From: Cryobacterium zongtaii
Lineage (GTDB): Bacteria > Actinomycetota > Actinomycetes > Actinomycetales > Microbacteriaceae
Assembly (NCBI RefSeq): GCF_002909375.1
Contig: NZ_PPXD01000004.1
Span: forward strand, 1-41,977
Length of the DNA stretch: 41,977 bases
Direction: 5' to 3'
Shown: piece after piece, positions 8,366-18,165 of the stretch
Layout: the number at the start of each line of letters is the position of its first letter
How positions within the stretch are numbered: the first letter of the stretch is position 1
Translations under genes and position numbers: made by a program
The notes under the pieces: generated by a model
Seen by the model: the letters and a program-made list of their open reading frames with translations, nothing else
Told to the model about the DNA's origin: nothing
Database searches by the model: none

Positions 8366-9628
8366 ATGGCGGATCCCGGCCACACCGATCCGGTCACCCC
8401 CTCCAACGTGGGGGCGCTCCGGATCGCGATGATCGGCACCCGAGGCGTGCCGGCCGCGTTCGGTGGATTCGAAACGGCGGTGGAGGAGGTCGGCCGCCGA
8501 CTGGTCGATCGTGGGCACGCCGTGACGGTCTACTGCCGCTCCCGCAACTCGGCGCCCGGCCACCTCCCCCCGGCCACCGTCTACCTGGGAATGCGTCTCG
8601 TGCATCTGCCGGCACTGCGTCTGGGCGCATTCGGACCGCTCAGCCACACCGCTTTCTCGGTGGCACACGCCGCCACCGGGTCGCGCCCGGACGCCGCGTT
8701 CGTCTTCAACTCGGCGAACGCACCATTCGTGCCGTTCCTGCGCAGACGCGGCATCCCGACCACCGTGCATGTCGACGGCCTCGAGTGGAAGCGGGACAAG
8801 TGGGGCGGGACTGCCCGCCGCTACTACCGCTGGGCCGAGCAACAGGCGGTGCGATGGGCAGACGCCCTCATCGCCGACGCGCCCGGCATCGTCGACTATT
8901 ACCACGCGGAGTTCGCCATCCCCACGGAGCTCATCGGCTACGGGACACACCTCCTACAGAATTCCCCGGCGACGCGGCTGGCCGAATTGGGCCTGCGGCC
9001 CCATGGTTATCACCTCGTTGTGGCCCGCTTCGAACCCGAGAACCACGTTGACGTGATCATCGACGGCTACCGGCGCAGCAGTGCCGCTCTCCCCTTGGTA
9101 GTCGTGGGTTCCGCCCCTCATCCAGGCGCATACGCGCGCAAAATCACCGCCCTGGCCCACGACCCGCGGGTGCGATTGCTCGGCAGGCTGTGGGACCAGG
9201 ACCAGCTCGACCAGCTGTACGCCCACTCGGTCAGCTATCTGCACGGCCATTCCGTCGGGGGAACGAACCCGTCACTCCTGCGCGCGATGGGAGCCAGGAC
9301 CGCCGCAATCGCCTGGGATGTCAGGTTCAACCGCGACGTGCTCGGCGTGTATGGAGCGTATTTCCGGGACGCCGGGACTCTCGCGGCCCTGATCGAGGAC
9401 GCCGAGCTGAATCCCCACCACACCCAGGAGGTCAGTGAGGCTCTGCAGCGTCGCGCCGCCGCCCTGTACAACTGGGGCCACGTCACCGACGGCTACGAAG
9501 ATCTCGCCCGTCGCCTCGTCTCCGGATACAGCACCCAGGGCAAAAGCCCGGGACGCACCGGTCGCTCTCCCCGAAGAGGACGCACCGGCGCGCGGCCGCC
9601 GTCCACCGCGGCGCGAGGCGCTCTGTGA
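8366..9628 (+). CDS. Glycosyltransferase, GT4-like with DUF1972 N-terminus
   Basis: 420 residues. The N-terminal motif IGTRGVPAAFGGFETAVEEV is the hallmark of DUF1972, found in rhamnosyl- and mannosyltransferases of polysaccharide loci. The C-terminal half has the GT4 donor-binding pattern, including YLHGHSVGGTNPSLLRAMG, which holds the residues that contact the nucleotide sugar. It is expected to act on the cytoplasmic face, adding the next sugar to the lipid-linked intermediate. It begins 1 nt after the sugar transferase stop. The C-terminal 35 residues are Arg/Gly/Pro-rich and probably disordered. The sugar specificity cannot be deduced. Confidence 0.9.
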   Translation: MADPGHTDPVTPSNVGALRIAMIGTRGVPAAFGGFETAVEEVGRRLVDRGHAVTVYCRSRNSAPGHLPPATVYLGMRLVHLPALRLGAFGPLSHTAFSVAHAATGSRPDAAFVFNSANAPFVPFLRRRGIPTTVHVDGLEWKRDKWGGTARRYYRWAEQQAVRWADALIADAPGIVDYYHAEFAIPTELIGYGTHLLQNSPATRLAELGLRPHGYHLVVARFEPENHVDVIIDGYRRSSAALPLVVVGSAPHPGAYARKITALAHDPRVRLLGRLWDQDQLDQLYAHSVSYLHGHSVGGTNPSLLRAMGARTAAIAWDVRFNRDVLGVYGAYFRDAGTLAALIEDAELNPHHTQEVSEALQRRAAALYNWGHVTDGYEDLARRLVSGYSTQGKSPGRTGRSPRRGRTGARPPSTAARGAL

Positions 9629-9652
9629 CCATGTCGGCGGACCGGAGTCCGG

Positions 9653-10603
9653 GTGCCGCTGCCCGCTGAGCTGGGGATCGTTGTCGTCAACCACGGCGAA
9701 CCCGATCTTCTCGAGCTCAATCTGGTCGGAATCGGGCGGCGCGCGCGCACCGGACGGGTCGTCGTCGTCGATAATTTCAGCGGACTCGCCACCCGCGAAG
9801 CGACGACGGTGTTGTGCGCTCGCGAAGGCTGGACGCTGATCGCGCCGGGAATCGACCTCGGCTTCGGAGCGGCGGTCAACGCCGGGGTGCGGCTGCTTCG
9901 ATCGCACGGCTGCGATCGCCTGTTGATACTGAGCCCCGACGTGCGCATCGACGAACCGGGGATGCTCACGCTGGCCCAGGGCTGCTCAGCGGAACCCCAG
10001 CGCATCCTGAGCCCTCGCATCGTCGGCACGGATGGCTCCTTGTGGTTCGGCGGCGGCACTGTGGACATCCGTCGTGGCCGCGCGCTGATGGCCGATGATG
10101 CGGATAGTTCCGCGCCAGGAGGCTGGCTCAGCGGGGCGTGCCTGATGATCCACGCCTCCCTCTGGGATTGGCTGGACGGATGCGACGAGGGCCATTTCCG
10201 CTCGTGGGAGGACGTCGATCTGTCCTGGCGTTGCGTGGCCGCCGGCGGCTGCCTCGCGGTGCACAGCGACGTCACCGCGGTGCGGAGCACCCGTTCGTTC
10301 CCGGTCGCCGGAGTGGTGTCGCCGCTGGACGTCTACTCCGCCTGCCGCAGCCGGCTGACATTCGCCGCGCGTCACCTCGGCCGGCGTCACATCGTGCAGT
10401 GGCTCCTAGCCAGCCCGGGGTACGCCGTCAGCGTGCTGCGCAACGGGAGGCACCGCTCCCGGACGGGTCGGCCGGGCGCGCTACTGGTCGCCGCCGTGCG
10501 TGGCACCGCCGCCGGTGCCGGGACGGCGCTCCGGACTATCGGCGCTGACACGCACGGTACCGGCGGTCGCCGTGTGCACGCAGAACAGACGGCCGCCGGG
10601 TGA
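9653..10603 (+). CDS. Glycosyltransferase family 2 (rhamnosyltransferase-like)
   Basis: 316 residues beginning at GTG 9653, preceded by GGAG at 5-nt spacing. GT-A fold signatures: LGIVVVNHGEPDLL at the start, VVVVDNFSG, FGAAVNAGVRLL, LILSPDVRI (in place of the usual NPD acceptor motif), GWLSGACLMI, and the late acidic motif WEDVDLSWR that matches the ED base region of GT2 enzymes. It is probably the last visible member of the polysaccharide operon, 24 nt after the GT4 gene. It is convergent with the aminopeptidase, with only 21 bp between stops and no obvious terminator. Confidence 0.88.
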   Translation: MPLPAELGIVVVNHGEPDLLELNLVGIGRRARTGRVVVVDNFSGLATREATTVLCAREGWTLIAPGIDLGFGAAVNAGVRLLRSHGCDRLLILSPDVRIDEPGMLTLAQGCSAEPQRILSPRIVGTDGSLWFGGGTVDIRRGRALMADDADSSAPGGWLSGACLMIHASLWDWLDGCDEGHFRSWEDVDLSWRCVAAGGCLAVHSDVTAVRSTRSFPVAGVVSPLDVYSACRSRLTFAARHLGRRHIVQWLLASPGYAVSVLRNGRHRSRTGRPGALLVAAVRGTAAGAGTALRTIGADTHGTGGRRVHAEQTAAG

Positions 10604-10624
10604 TGCCGATCCTGACCCCGCAGG

Positions 10625-11581
10625 CTAGTTCGCGAAGCGGTCGGTGGCGTCGAGCAAAGCGGCGCGGATGCCGGGCTCCTCGAAGGAATGGCCGGCATCC
10701 GGGATCATCTGGAAGTCGGCCTCCGGCCAGGCCTGATGCAACGCCCAGGCGGTGAACGCCGGCGTGCACATGTCGTAGCGGCCCTGCACGATGACTCCGG
10801 GAATGTCCTTGAGCTTGGCGGCGTCACGGAGCAGCTGCTCGGGTTCGAACCAGCCCTTGTTCATGAAGTAGTGGTTCTCGATGCGGGCGAACGCCACGGC
10901 GAAGGCCGGCTCGGTGAACCGCTCGATGGTCTCCGGCTGTTGCAGCAGGGTGATGGTGGAGGACTCCCAAGTGGACCAGGCCACACCGGCGCGTTCACGG
11001 GTTGACTGATCGGGGTCGTGCAGCAGGCGGCTGTACGCCTCGATGAGCCGTCCCCGTTCGTCGACGGGTACCGGCGCGATGAAACCCTCCCACAGATCGG
11101 GGTAAATGGCCGCGGCTCCCCCCTCGTAGAACCAGTCCAGCTCGATCGGGCGCAGGGTGAAGATGCCGCGCAGAACGAGTTCGGTGACCTTCTCTGGGTG
11201 TGTTTCAGCGTAGGCGAGCCCCAGGGAACTGCCCCAGGAACCGCCGCAGACCAGCCACCGGTCGATGTCGAGGTGCTCGCGGAGACGCTCGATGTCGGCG
11301 ACCAGGTGCCAGGTGGTGTTGGCTGTCAGGTCGGCATCCGGCGCACTGGCGTGCGGGGTGCTGCGGCCGCAGCCGCGCTGGTCGAACAGCACGATGCGGT
11401 ACCTCTCAGGGTCGAACACCCGCCGCTGGGTGGCGCTGGACGCGCCGCCCGGCCCGCCGTGCAAGTAGACGGCCGGCTTGCCATTCGGGTTTCCGGACAC
11501 CTCGTAGTAGAGGGTGTGGCCGTCACCGACCTCGAGCATGCCGGTGTCGTACGGTTCGATCTCGGGGTAGAACTCTCTCAT
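10625..11581 (-). CDS. pip: Prolyl aminopeptidase (proline iminopeptidase, S33 family)
   Basis: 318 residues, the usual size for the monomeric bacterial enzyme. It removes N-terminal proline from peptides in the cytosol. Motifs: VYLHGGPGG (oxyanion hole), LFDQRGCGRSTPH, the nucleophile elbow GGSWGSSLGLAYAE with Ser near residue 112, GRYDMCTP with the catalytic Asp, and DAGHSFEEPG with the catalytic His. The N-terminus REFYPEIEPYDTGML is typical. It is transcribed alone; the upstream gap to the ABC permease contains GC-rich repeats. Confidence 0.95.
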   Translation of the reverse strand: MREFYPEIEPYDTGMLEVGDGHTLYYEVSGNPNGKPAVYLHGGPGGASSATQRRVFDPERYRIVLFDQRGCGRSTPHASAPDADLTANTTWHLVADIERLREHLDIDRWLVCGGSWGSSLGLAYAETHPEKVTELVLRGIFTLRPIELDWFYEGGAAAIYPDLWEGFIAPVPVDERGRLIEAYSRLLHDPDQSTRERAGVAWSTWESSTITLLQQPETIERFTEPAFAVAFARIENHYFMNKGWFEPEQLLRDAAKLKDIPGVIVQGRYDMCTPAFTAWALHQAWPEADFQMIPDAGHSFEEPGIRAALLDATDRFAN

Positions 11582-11714
11582 ACCTCGAGCCTACGGCCCG
11601 GGCCTCCGTCCCGGCCGGTGGCGCATCCGCCCGGCGCGCCATCGCCCGGGACCACCGCGCCGCCGCCGCGGACGTCTCGCGGCCCGTGGTGCGCGCCGCG
11701 GCCCGCCGTACGTG

Positions 11715-11782
11715 CGGCGGCCCGTGTTAGATCACGGGCCGCCGCAGCTGGCACGGGCCGCCGCGGGTTGCACGGGCCACCG
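11715..11782. repeat. 12-bp hairpin plus three 19-bp-spaced copies of CACGGGCCGCCG
   Basis: CGGCGGCCCGTG (11715-11726) pairs perfectly with CACGGGCCGCCG (11733-11744) around the loop TTAGAT. The right arm then recurs at 11752-11763 and, with one change, at 11771-11782, giving an exact 19-bp period. It lies just downstream of the ABC permease stop (11794, leftward), where a terminator would be expected, but no T-tract follows. Further CGGCCCG copies on the opposite strand lie between 11640 and 11715. Confidence 0.75.
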
Positions 11783-11793
11783 CGGGGAGGAGG

Positions 11794-12621
11794 TCAGGCG
11801 TCCCGGCGTTTGAGCAGCACCGCGGCGCCGGCCAGCGAGACGACCACCCAGCCCACCACGATGAGGATGTTCTGCCAGGTCTCAAAAGAGGCGCTGGTGA
11901 AGCCGTTGAGCCCGAAGCTGGCGAGGCCGGCGTTGGAGATCAGGTACGGGAGCAAGTCCGCCAGCCACTGGGCCGGAATCATCGACAGCACGATCGGCAG
12001 CAGCAGCAGGATGCCTAGGGAAGCGGCAATGCCGCCGGCGCTGCTGCGCAGCATGGCGCCGATGCCCAGGGCGAAGACGGCGACCAACGCAAGGTACAGC
12101 GCCCCACCGAGCAACGGGAGCAGCAGGTCGGAGTCAGCCAGGCTGGCAGTGACGCCCTTACCGGCGAGGAACATCGCGGCCACCAGGTAGGACCCGATGG
12201 TGCTGATCAGGCCGACCACGAAGGTGCAGACGAAGAGCACCACGGCCTTGGCCGCCAACACCGGCAGCCGCCGGGGAACGGCGGTGATGCTGGACCGGAT
12301 CATGCCCGTGCTGTATTCGCCGCTGATCGCGAGCACTCCGAGAACCGCCACGACGAGTTGACCAAAGAAGACGCCGAAGGTGGCGGGCTGGGCGAGGAAG
12401 GTGGCCTGTTCGACGGCGGGGATCTCTCGGCCGGCGAGGTCGATGGAGGCCGACATGAGAGCGGCCAGGCCGAGCGAGATCACGATGACGGTGGCGTACG
12501 ACCAGATGGTGGAGCGCACCGTGCGGAGCTTGATCCACTCCGAGCGCAGTTCACCACCGAAACTGAGGCCGGGTCCGGAAGGGACGAAGGCACGGACGGG
12601 GGCCGGGGCGATCGTGGTCAT
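11794..12621 (-). CDS. ABC-2 type transporter permease
   Basis: 275 residues with six hydrophobic segments, in the pattern of single-subunit ABC-2 permeases (BcrB/NatB-like). It starts ATGACC at 12621 and overlaps the ATPase gene upstream by 4 bp (ATGA), so the two are translationally coupled and form one exporter. A recognisable feature is the loop ISGEYSTGMIRSSITAVPRR between the second and third helices, common in permeases annotated as multidrug or lantibiotic immunity transporters. The substrate is unknown. Confidence 0.88.
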   Translation of the reverse strand: MTTIAPAPVRAFVPSGPGLSFGGELRSEWIKLRTVRSTIWSYATVIVISLGLAALMSASIDLAGREIPAVEQATFLAQPATFGVFFGQLVVAVLGVLAISGEYSTGMIRSSITAVPRRLPVLAAKAVVLFVCTFVVGLISTIGSYLVAAMFLAGKGVTASLADSDLLLPLLGGALYLALVAVFALGIGAMLRSSAGGIAASLGILLLLPIVLSMIPAQWLADLLPYLISNAGLASFGLNGFTSASFETWQNILIVVGWVVVSLAGAAVLLKRRDA

Positions 12622-13580
12622 CGGACACTCTCCGTAAGGTCGGCGGCCGAGTATTCGGCGGCGGGGTCATCGGAGGTGCCGCCGGTGCGGTACTCCACGT
12701 CGTTCTGGGTGAGGGACATGTAGGCCTCCTCGAGCGACGCGCTGATCGGCGTCAGCTCGTGCAGGGCAATGCCGGCACGGGCCGCCTGGTTGCCGATGTC
12801 GGCGGCGGTGATGCCGACGATCTCGAGAAGGTCGGCCTCGGTGCGGGTGACGGTGATGTCGGCGCTCTGGAAGAGGGCGGCGAGCTCCGGCGCGTACGGG
12901 GTGCGTACCCGCACGACCTTGCGCGTGGCGGCGCCGATCAGTTCGGCCACCGGGGCATCCGCGATGACCTTGCCGCGGCCGAGCACGATGAGGTGGTCCG
13001 CGGTGACGGCCATCTCGCTCATCAGGTGGGAGGAGAGCAGGACTGTGCGGCCCTCGGCGGCGAGGTGGCGCACCAGATGGCGCACCCACTGCACGCCCTC
13101 GGGGTCGAGCCCGTTGACGGGTTCATCGAGGATCAGCGTGGCCGGGTCGCCGAGCAGCGCCGCGGCGATGCCGAGGCGCTGGCCCATGCCGAGCGAGAAA
13201 CCGCCGACGCGCTTGCGGGCGACGGAGTCGAGTCCGGTGAGTTCGATGACCTGCTTGACCCGGCTGGCCGGGATGGAGTGTGTCGCGGCCATGGCGAGCA
13301 GGTGGTTGTAGGCGCTGCGGCCGGTGTGGATGGCCTTGGCGTCAAGCAGCACCCCCACTTCGCGCAGGGGCGCCTTGTGCTCGCGGTACTGTTTGCCGTT
13401 GACGGTGACCGAGCCGTGGCTGGGCCGGTCCAGGCCCACGATCATACGCATGGTGGTGGACTTGCCTGCCCCGTTCGGGCCCAGGAACCCCGTCACCCGG
13501 CCGGGCTGCACCGTGAAGTCGACGGCGTCGACCGCGGTCTTGCTTCCGTAGCGTTTGGTCAGGGACTGTGCCTGAATCAT
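12618..13580 (-). CDS. ABC transporter ATP-binding protein (BcrA/DrrA-like)
   Basis: 320 residues from ATG 13580, chosen because GAGGAA lies 4 nt upstream; in-frame starts upstream lack such a site. Walker A GPNGAGKST, signature SLGMGQRLGIAAALLGDP, Walker B LILDEPVNGLDPEG, and the switch His in LLSSHLMSEM are all present. A C-terminal extension of about 80 residues after the nucleotide-binding domain is usual for this exporter class. It supplies ATP hydrolysis for the adjoining permease. A -10-like CATACT near 13640 on the minus strand could serve the operon. Confidence 0.92.
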   Translation of the reverse strand: MIQAQSLTKRYGSKTAVDAVDFTVQPGRVTGFLGPNGAGKSTTMRMIVGLDRPSHGSVTVNGKQYREHKAPLREVGVLLDAKAIHTGRSAYNHLLAMAATHSIPASRVKQVIELTGLDSVARKRVGGFSLGMGQRLGIAAALLGDPATLILDEPVNGLDPEGVQWVRHLVRHLAAEGRTVLLSSHLMSEMAVTADHLIVLGRGKVIADAPVAELIGAATRKVVRVRTPYAPELAALFQSADITVTRTEADLLEIVGITAADIGNQAARAGIALHELTPISASLEEAYMSLTQNDVEYRTGGTSDDPAAEYSAADLTESVR

Positions 13581-13733
13581 CCGGTTCCTCTTCCCGTCGG
13601 CGGGGACGGAACGCATGCCGCGTCGACCCCACAGACGAGAGTATGACGCCGGACCGGGTGCCCGCATCCGTCGAGCGGATGGTTACGGAGCGCCGCCCCT
13701 CATCCTCTGGCCGGACCGGGCGGGGCCGGCGGG

Positions 13734-15833
13734 TCAGGGGCGGCGGACCGGTTTTTCGGGGACGGGAGCGGTGCCGGCGGCCCGCTGTGCTCGGTAGTAG
13801 GCGCGGGCCTCGACCTGGCGTTCGCGTTCGGCCCCGGTGGCGATCGATGCCCGCAGGTGTTCGGGGGCGTAACCGAACGCGTCGACGAGGTCGAGAGCGT
13901 GCGGCCGCAGCCTGGAAATGATGCGGTCGATGTACGCCGTGACCGCCAACGCCCGTTTGCCGGAGAGCCGTCCGTTGATGAGGTACCAGGCCGCATGCTC
14001 TTCGATCAGGCGCAGGCCGAACAGGTCGCGCAGCCAGGTGAGCACCTGCCGGGTGCCCGCGTGGGTGGTCGTCTCGACAGCGCGGGTGAACGCCTCCCAC
14101 TGGAGAAGCTCCGCGTGGGCGCGGGCCGCCTCGATCAGCTCGTTCTGGTGGGAATTGAAGAGAGCGGCCGCCTCCTTCTTGGGCAGCTTGCTGGCGTTCC
14201 GCAACGACTGGGCGATGGCGGCGATCATGGTCTCAACCCTGTCGGTGAGCAGTGCTCGTTGGGTTCCGGTCTCCCGCAGCGCTCCGACGCTGCGCGCCGT
14301 GGAGCCGAAGTCGGCGACGGACTGGCCGAGTGTGCGCAGGCCGGTGCCATGGTAGGCGCGCCCCGCGGTCTGTTGCACCACATACCTGGCCATCGCTCCG
14401 GCATCCGCGCCGGCGAACTTGCGGTTGTAGTCGGTGAGCAGACGCTTGGCCACCAGCTGCAGCAAAACGTTGTTGTCGCCTTCGAAGGTGGCGTAGACAT
14501 CGAGGTCGGCGCGCAGCCCGACGAAGCGGTTCTCGGCGAGGAAACCGGCGCCGCCGCAGGCCTCCCTGGCCTCCTGCAGAGTGTCCAGGGCGTTCCACGT
14601 GGACAGCGGCTTGAGGGCCGCTGCGAGGGTTTCCAGGTCCTGCCTGTCGATATCCGTGGCCGCGGCGCCGCTGAACACCTGGTCGAACTTGACCAGGAAC
14701 TCGTCGTGCGCGAAGGTCTGCGCATAGACGGTGGCCAGGCGCGGGATGAGGCGGCGCTGGTGGCGCTGGTAGTCGAGGATGACCTCTTCATCGGTGTCGC
14801 TGCCGGCGGTGAACTGGCGGCGTTCGCTGCCGTAGCGGATGGCGATGGTGAGCGCCAGGGCGGAGGCCTGGGTGGCGGCGCCGTCGAGGGACACCCGGCC
14901 CTGCACGAGGGTGCCGAGCATGGTGAAGAAGCGCCGGCCGGGGCTGCCGATCGGGCTGGAGTAGCTGCCGTCGACGGCGACATCGCCGTACCGGTTGAGC
15001 AGGTTGGTGCGCGGGATGCGCACCTGGTCGAAGTGCAGCCGGCCGTTGTCGATACCGTTCAGGCCGCCCTTGAGGCCGTCGTCCTCGCCTCCGATGCCGG
15101 GCAAGAACGCCCCGGTGGCGTCGCGGAGGGGCACGTAGAAGGCGTGCACGCCGTGGTTGACGCCCAGGCTGATCAGTTGCGCGAAGACCACCGCGGCGGT
15201 GCCGTCGATGGCGGCGTTGCCGAGGTAGTCCTTCCAGGCCGCCCGGAACGGGGTGTGCACAACGAACTCGCCGGTGGCCACGTCGAAGGTGGCGGTGGTG
15301 CCGATGGCGGCGACATCCGACCCGTGGCCGGTCTCGGTCATCGCGAAGACGCCGGGCACTGCGAGGGACATGATGTCGGGCAGCCAGGTGTCGTGATGCA
15401 CGGTGGTTCCCAGGTGCAGCACGGCGGCGCCGAACAGCCCCCACTGCACGCCGGCCTTGATCTGCAGGCTCGGGTCGGCCGTGACGAGCTCCTCGAATCC
15501 GGCGATGTTGCCGCCGTGGTCATCCGAACCGCCGAGCGAGCTCGGGAAGGCCCGGTGCACGTGGCCGTTGTCGGCGAGGATCTTGAGCTGACCGAGCACC
15601 CGCAGGCGGTGGTCCGCCATGGACTGCCCCTCGATGCGCTGCAGGTCAGGGCGGGCGGTGAGCTCGCGGGCCTTCAGCCGCACATCGGCCCAGGTGCCGA
15701 GCAGGGTGCGCGACAGGGCGGGCAGGTCGATGCGCGGGGCGAGCGGGTCGCCGGCGACCCGGACGGGCCCGGTGTCGGTGCCGACCGCGTCGGGCCGGGC
15801 GGGAGTGGGGCGCTGGGCAGTGTCAACCATCAT
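13734..15833 (-). CDS. Acyl-CoA oxidase / acyl-CoA dehydrogenase family protein
   Basis: About 699 residues, the length of acyl-CoA oxidases rather than the roughly 380-residue dehydrogenases. It catalyses FAD-dependent desaturation of acyl-CoA in fatty-acid beta-oxidation, with O2 as likely acceptor. FAD/substrate motif FAMTETGHGSDVAAIGTTA is near residues 160-180. The catalytic base is probably the Glu in YATFEGDNNVLLQ, preceded by EACGGAGFLAENR. Two ATGs lie side by side at 15833 and 15830 with AGGA just upstream; an earlier GTG at 15872 is less likely. It stands alone, 153 bp downstream of the ABC ATPase start. Confidence 0.88.
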   Translation of the reverse strand: MMVDTAQRPTPARPDAVGTDTGPVRVAGDPLAPRIDLPALSRTLLGTWADVRLKARELTARPDLQRIEGQSMADHRLRVLGQLKILADNGHVHRAFPSSLGGSDDHGGNIAGFEELVTADPSLQIKAGVQWGLFGAAVLHLGTTVHHDTWLPDIMSLAVPGVFAMTETGHGSDVAAIGTTATFDVATGEFVVHTPFRAAWKDYLGNAAIDGTAAVVFAQLISLGVNHGVHAFYVPLRDATGAFLPGIGGEDDGLKGGLNGIDNGRLHFDQVRIPRTNLLNRYGDVAVDGSYSSPIGSPGRRFFTMLGTLVQGRVSLDGAATQASALALTIAIRYGSERRQFTAGSDTDEEVILDYQRHQRRLIPRLATVYAQTFAHDEFLVKFDQVFSGAAATDIDRQDLETLAAALKPLSTWNALDTLQEAREACGGAGFLAENRFVGLRADLDVYATFEGDNNVLLQLVAKRLLTDYNRKFAGADAGAMARYVVQQTAGRAYHGTGLRTLGQSVADFGSTARSVGALRETGTQRALLTDRVETMIAAIAQSLRNASKLPKKEAAALFNSHQNELIEAARAHAELLQWEAFTRAVETTTHAGTRQVLTWLRDLFGLRLIEEHAAWYLINGRLSGKRALAVTAYIDRIISRLRPHALDLVDAFGYAPEHLRASIATGAERERQVEARAYYRAQRAAGTAPVPEKPVRRP

Positions 15834-15996
15834 TGGTCCTAACGTCGGCGCGGAAGTCGAGTGTTCGACCACGTTAGATCGGGGGCGCCGAGTGCGGAAA
15901 TAGTGCGTGACGGGGCTACAAAGAAGGGCGCGGCGCGGCGCACTCAGACTGTAGCTCTTCTACAACAACGGGGCGACTCAACCTACCAAGGCCCAC

Positions 15997-16027
15997 AAAA
16001 GGGGCGGCGGATGAGCTCCGCCACCCC
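15997..16027 (-). terminator. Intrinsic terminator of recQ
   Basis: On the minus strand, GGGGTGGCGGA pairs with TCCGCCGCCCC (one C-A mismatch) around GCTCA, and TTTT follows. It is 17 bp past the recQ stop. This is the only hairpin in the window followed by a clear T run. Confidence 0.8.
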
Positions 16028-16043
16028 CGTCGATCCGGGTGGG

Positions 16044-18083
16044 TCAAGCGTTCGCTGCGACGACCTCGAGCAGGGCCTCGCCGTAAGACTCGAGCTTCTT
16101 CGCACCGACGCCGGTGATGCCGTCGAGGTCCGCCAGCGTGCGCGGTTTCGCCGCCGCGACGGCCACCAGGGTGGCATCGCCGAAGACCACGTAGGCGGGA
16201 ACGCCCTGCTGGCGTGAGGTGGTGCTGCGCCAGGCACGCAGAGCCTGGAACAGCGCCTCCTGCTCGGTGCTGAGCTCGGCGAGGCCGGCCTTGGCGGTGG
16301 CGGCGCGGGCAGCGGGGGTGCGCTTCACGGGCTTGTCGGGTTCGCTGCGCAGCTGCACGGGGCGGTTGCCGGCGAGCACCTCTGCGGCGGCCTCGGTGAG
16401 GATCAGGGTGCCGTATTCGCCGGAGGTGGCGATGAACCCCTGCGCGAGCAGCTGCCGCACGACTCCCCGCCACTGCTGGTCGGTGAGGTCGGCGCCGATG
16501 CCCCAGGTGGCCAGCTGGTCGTGGTTGTGCTGGGTGGTGCGCGGGGTGGTCTTGCCGCGCAGGATGTCGATGAGCTGGCCGGCGCCGAAGCGCTGGTTGC
16601 GTTCGCGCAGCAGGCGCACGATCGTGGAGAGCAGTTTCTGGGCGGGAACGGTGCCGTCCCAGGCCTCCGGCGGCGTGAGGCAGGTGTCGCAGTTGCCGCA
16701 GGGTTCACTGGCCTGGCCGAAGTAGCGCAGCAGGTTGACCCGCCGGCAGTGCACGGTCTCGCAGAGCGCGAGCATGGCGTCCAGGTGCGCGCTCATCTTG
16801 CGGCGGTGCGAGAGGTCCCCCGGCGACTCGTCGATCATGCGGCGCTGCTGCACGACGTCCTGCAGGCCGTAGGCGAGCCAGCCGGTGGATGGCAGGCCGT
16901 CGCGGCCGGCCCGGCCGGTTTCCTGGTAGTAGCCCTCGACGGACTTGGGCAGGTCGATGTGCGCGACGAAGCGCACATCCGGTTTGTCGATGCCCATGCC
17001 GAACGCGATGGTCGCCACGATGATGACGCCCTCTTCGCGGAGGAACCTGGACTGGGTGCGGGCGCGCAGGCCCTGGTCGAGGCCGGCATGGTACGGATAG
17101 GCGTTCAGGCCGTTGGCGCGCAGGAACTCGGCGGTCTGCTCGACGGTCTTGCGGCTGAGCGCGTAGACGATGCCGGCGTCGGTGGGGTGCTCGGTCTTGA
17201 TGAAATTGAGCAGCTGCTTGCGCGGCTCGTTCTTGCCGACGATGCGGTACTGGATATTGGGCCGGTCGAAGCTGGCGACGAAGTGCTGCGCCTCGCCCAT
17301 TTGCAGGCGCTCGGTTAGCTCCTTGTGGGTGGCGTCGGTGGCCGTGGCGGTGAGCGCGATGCGGGGCACGTCGGGCCAGCGGTCGGCGAGCTCGGACAGC
17401 GCGAGATAGTCCGGGCGAAAGTCGTGGCCCCACTGGGAGACACAGTGCGCCTCGTCGATGGCGAAAAGGGCGATGGTGCCGCGATCGAGGAACCGCTTGG
17501 TGGCCTCGTTGCTCAATCGCTCGGGGGCGACGTAGAGCAGGTCGAGGTTGCCGGCGAGGTAGTCACGTTCGACCTGGTTGCGGGCGGCGGAGTCCTGGCT
17601 GGAGTTGAGGAACGCGGCGCGCACGCCGACGAGGGTGAGCGCATCCACCTGGTCTTGCATGAGTGCGATCAGCGGGGAGATGACGATGCCGGTGCCCTCG
17701 CGCACGAGCGACGGGATCTGGTAGCAGAGGCTTTTGCCGCCACCGGTGGGCATCAGCACGACGGCATCGCCGCCACCGATGAGCTGGTCGATGATCTGGG
17801 CCTGCTCACCACGGAACGAGTCGTAGCCGAAGACCGTGTGCAGCGCCTCGGCGGCGGTGCTGAACTTGGCGGTGGCCCGCTTGGGCGGCGGCGGGGCGAG
17901 CAGCGTTGCTCCGGCGGCGGGCGGGCCGAAATCGACGGGACCGGAGCCGGCCGGGCCGGCGGCGGCGGACGCGGGCGTGGCGAAGCCACCCTGACCGTAG
18001 GGGTCTGGGGGCGGTGGGGCATCGAAGTCGTCCGGTGGCTCGAACTCGTCAGGATCCCACGGTATCTCGGCGTTCCAACTCAC
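16044..18083 (-). CDS. recQ: ATP-dependent DNA helicase RecQ
   Basis: 679 residues. It unwinds DNA 3'-5' in recombinational repair. An N-terminal Asp/Pro/Gly-rich extension (residues 1-75) precedes the helicase core: [10 protein letters not shown], Walker [29 protein letters not shown] in [25 protein letters not shown], and [12 protein letters not shown]. The zinc-binding RQC part shows C-x-x-C spacing in CGNCDTC, with an upstream Cys in HCRRVNLL. The C-terminal HRDC domain is present ([15 protein letters not shown] to [21 protein letters not shown]). All catalytic elements are intact. The disordered N-terminus is longer than in E. coli RecQ (about 610 residues). Confidence 0.95.
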   Translation of the reverse strand: MSWNAEIPWDPDEFEPPDDFDAPPPPDPYGQGGFATPASAAAGPAGSGPVDFGPPAAGATLLAPPPPKRATAKFSTAAEALHTVFGYDSFRGEQAQIIDQLIGGGDAVVLMPTGGGKSLCYQIPSLVREGTGIVISPLIALMQDQVDALTLVGVRAAFLNSSQDSAARNQVERDYLAGNLDLLYVAPERLSNEATKRFLDRGTIALFAIDEAHCVSQWGHDFRPDYLALSELADRWPDVPRIALTATATDATHKELTERLQMGEAQHFVASFDRPNIQYRIVGKNEPRKQLLNFIKTEHPTDAGIVYALSRKTVEQTAEFLRANGLNAYPYHAGLDQGLRARTQSRFLREEGVIIVATIAFGMGIDKPDVRFVAHIDLPKSVEGYYQETGRAGRDGLPSTGWLAYGLQDVVQQRRMIDESPGDLSHRRKMSAHLDAMLALCETVHCRRVNLLRYFGQASEPCGNCDTCLTPPEAWDGTVPAQKLLSTIVRLLRERNQRFGAGQLIDILRGKTTPRTTQHNHDQLATWGIGADLTDQQWRGVVRQLLAQGFIATSGEYGTLILTEAAAEVLAGNRPVQLRSEPDKPVKRTPAARAATAKAGLAELSTEQEALFQALRAWRSTTSRQQGVPAYVVFGDATLVAVAAAKPRTLADLDGITGVGAKKLESYGEALLEVVAANA

Positions 18084-18165
18084 CCGCCAACTCTACCCGC
18101 GCCCACCGACGCCACCGGCCGGGGCGGCGGCATTGTGGATGGATGCCACGGCCCGCCCGCAGCTC

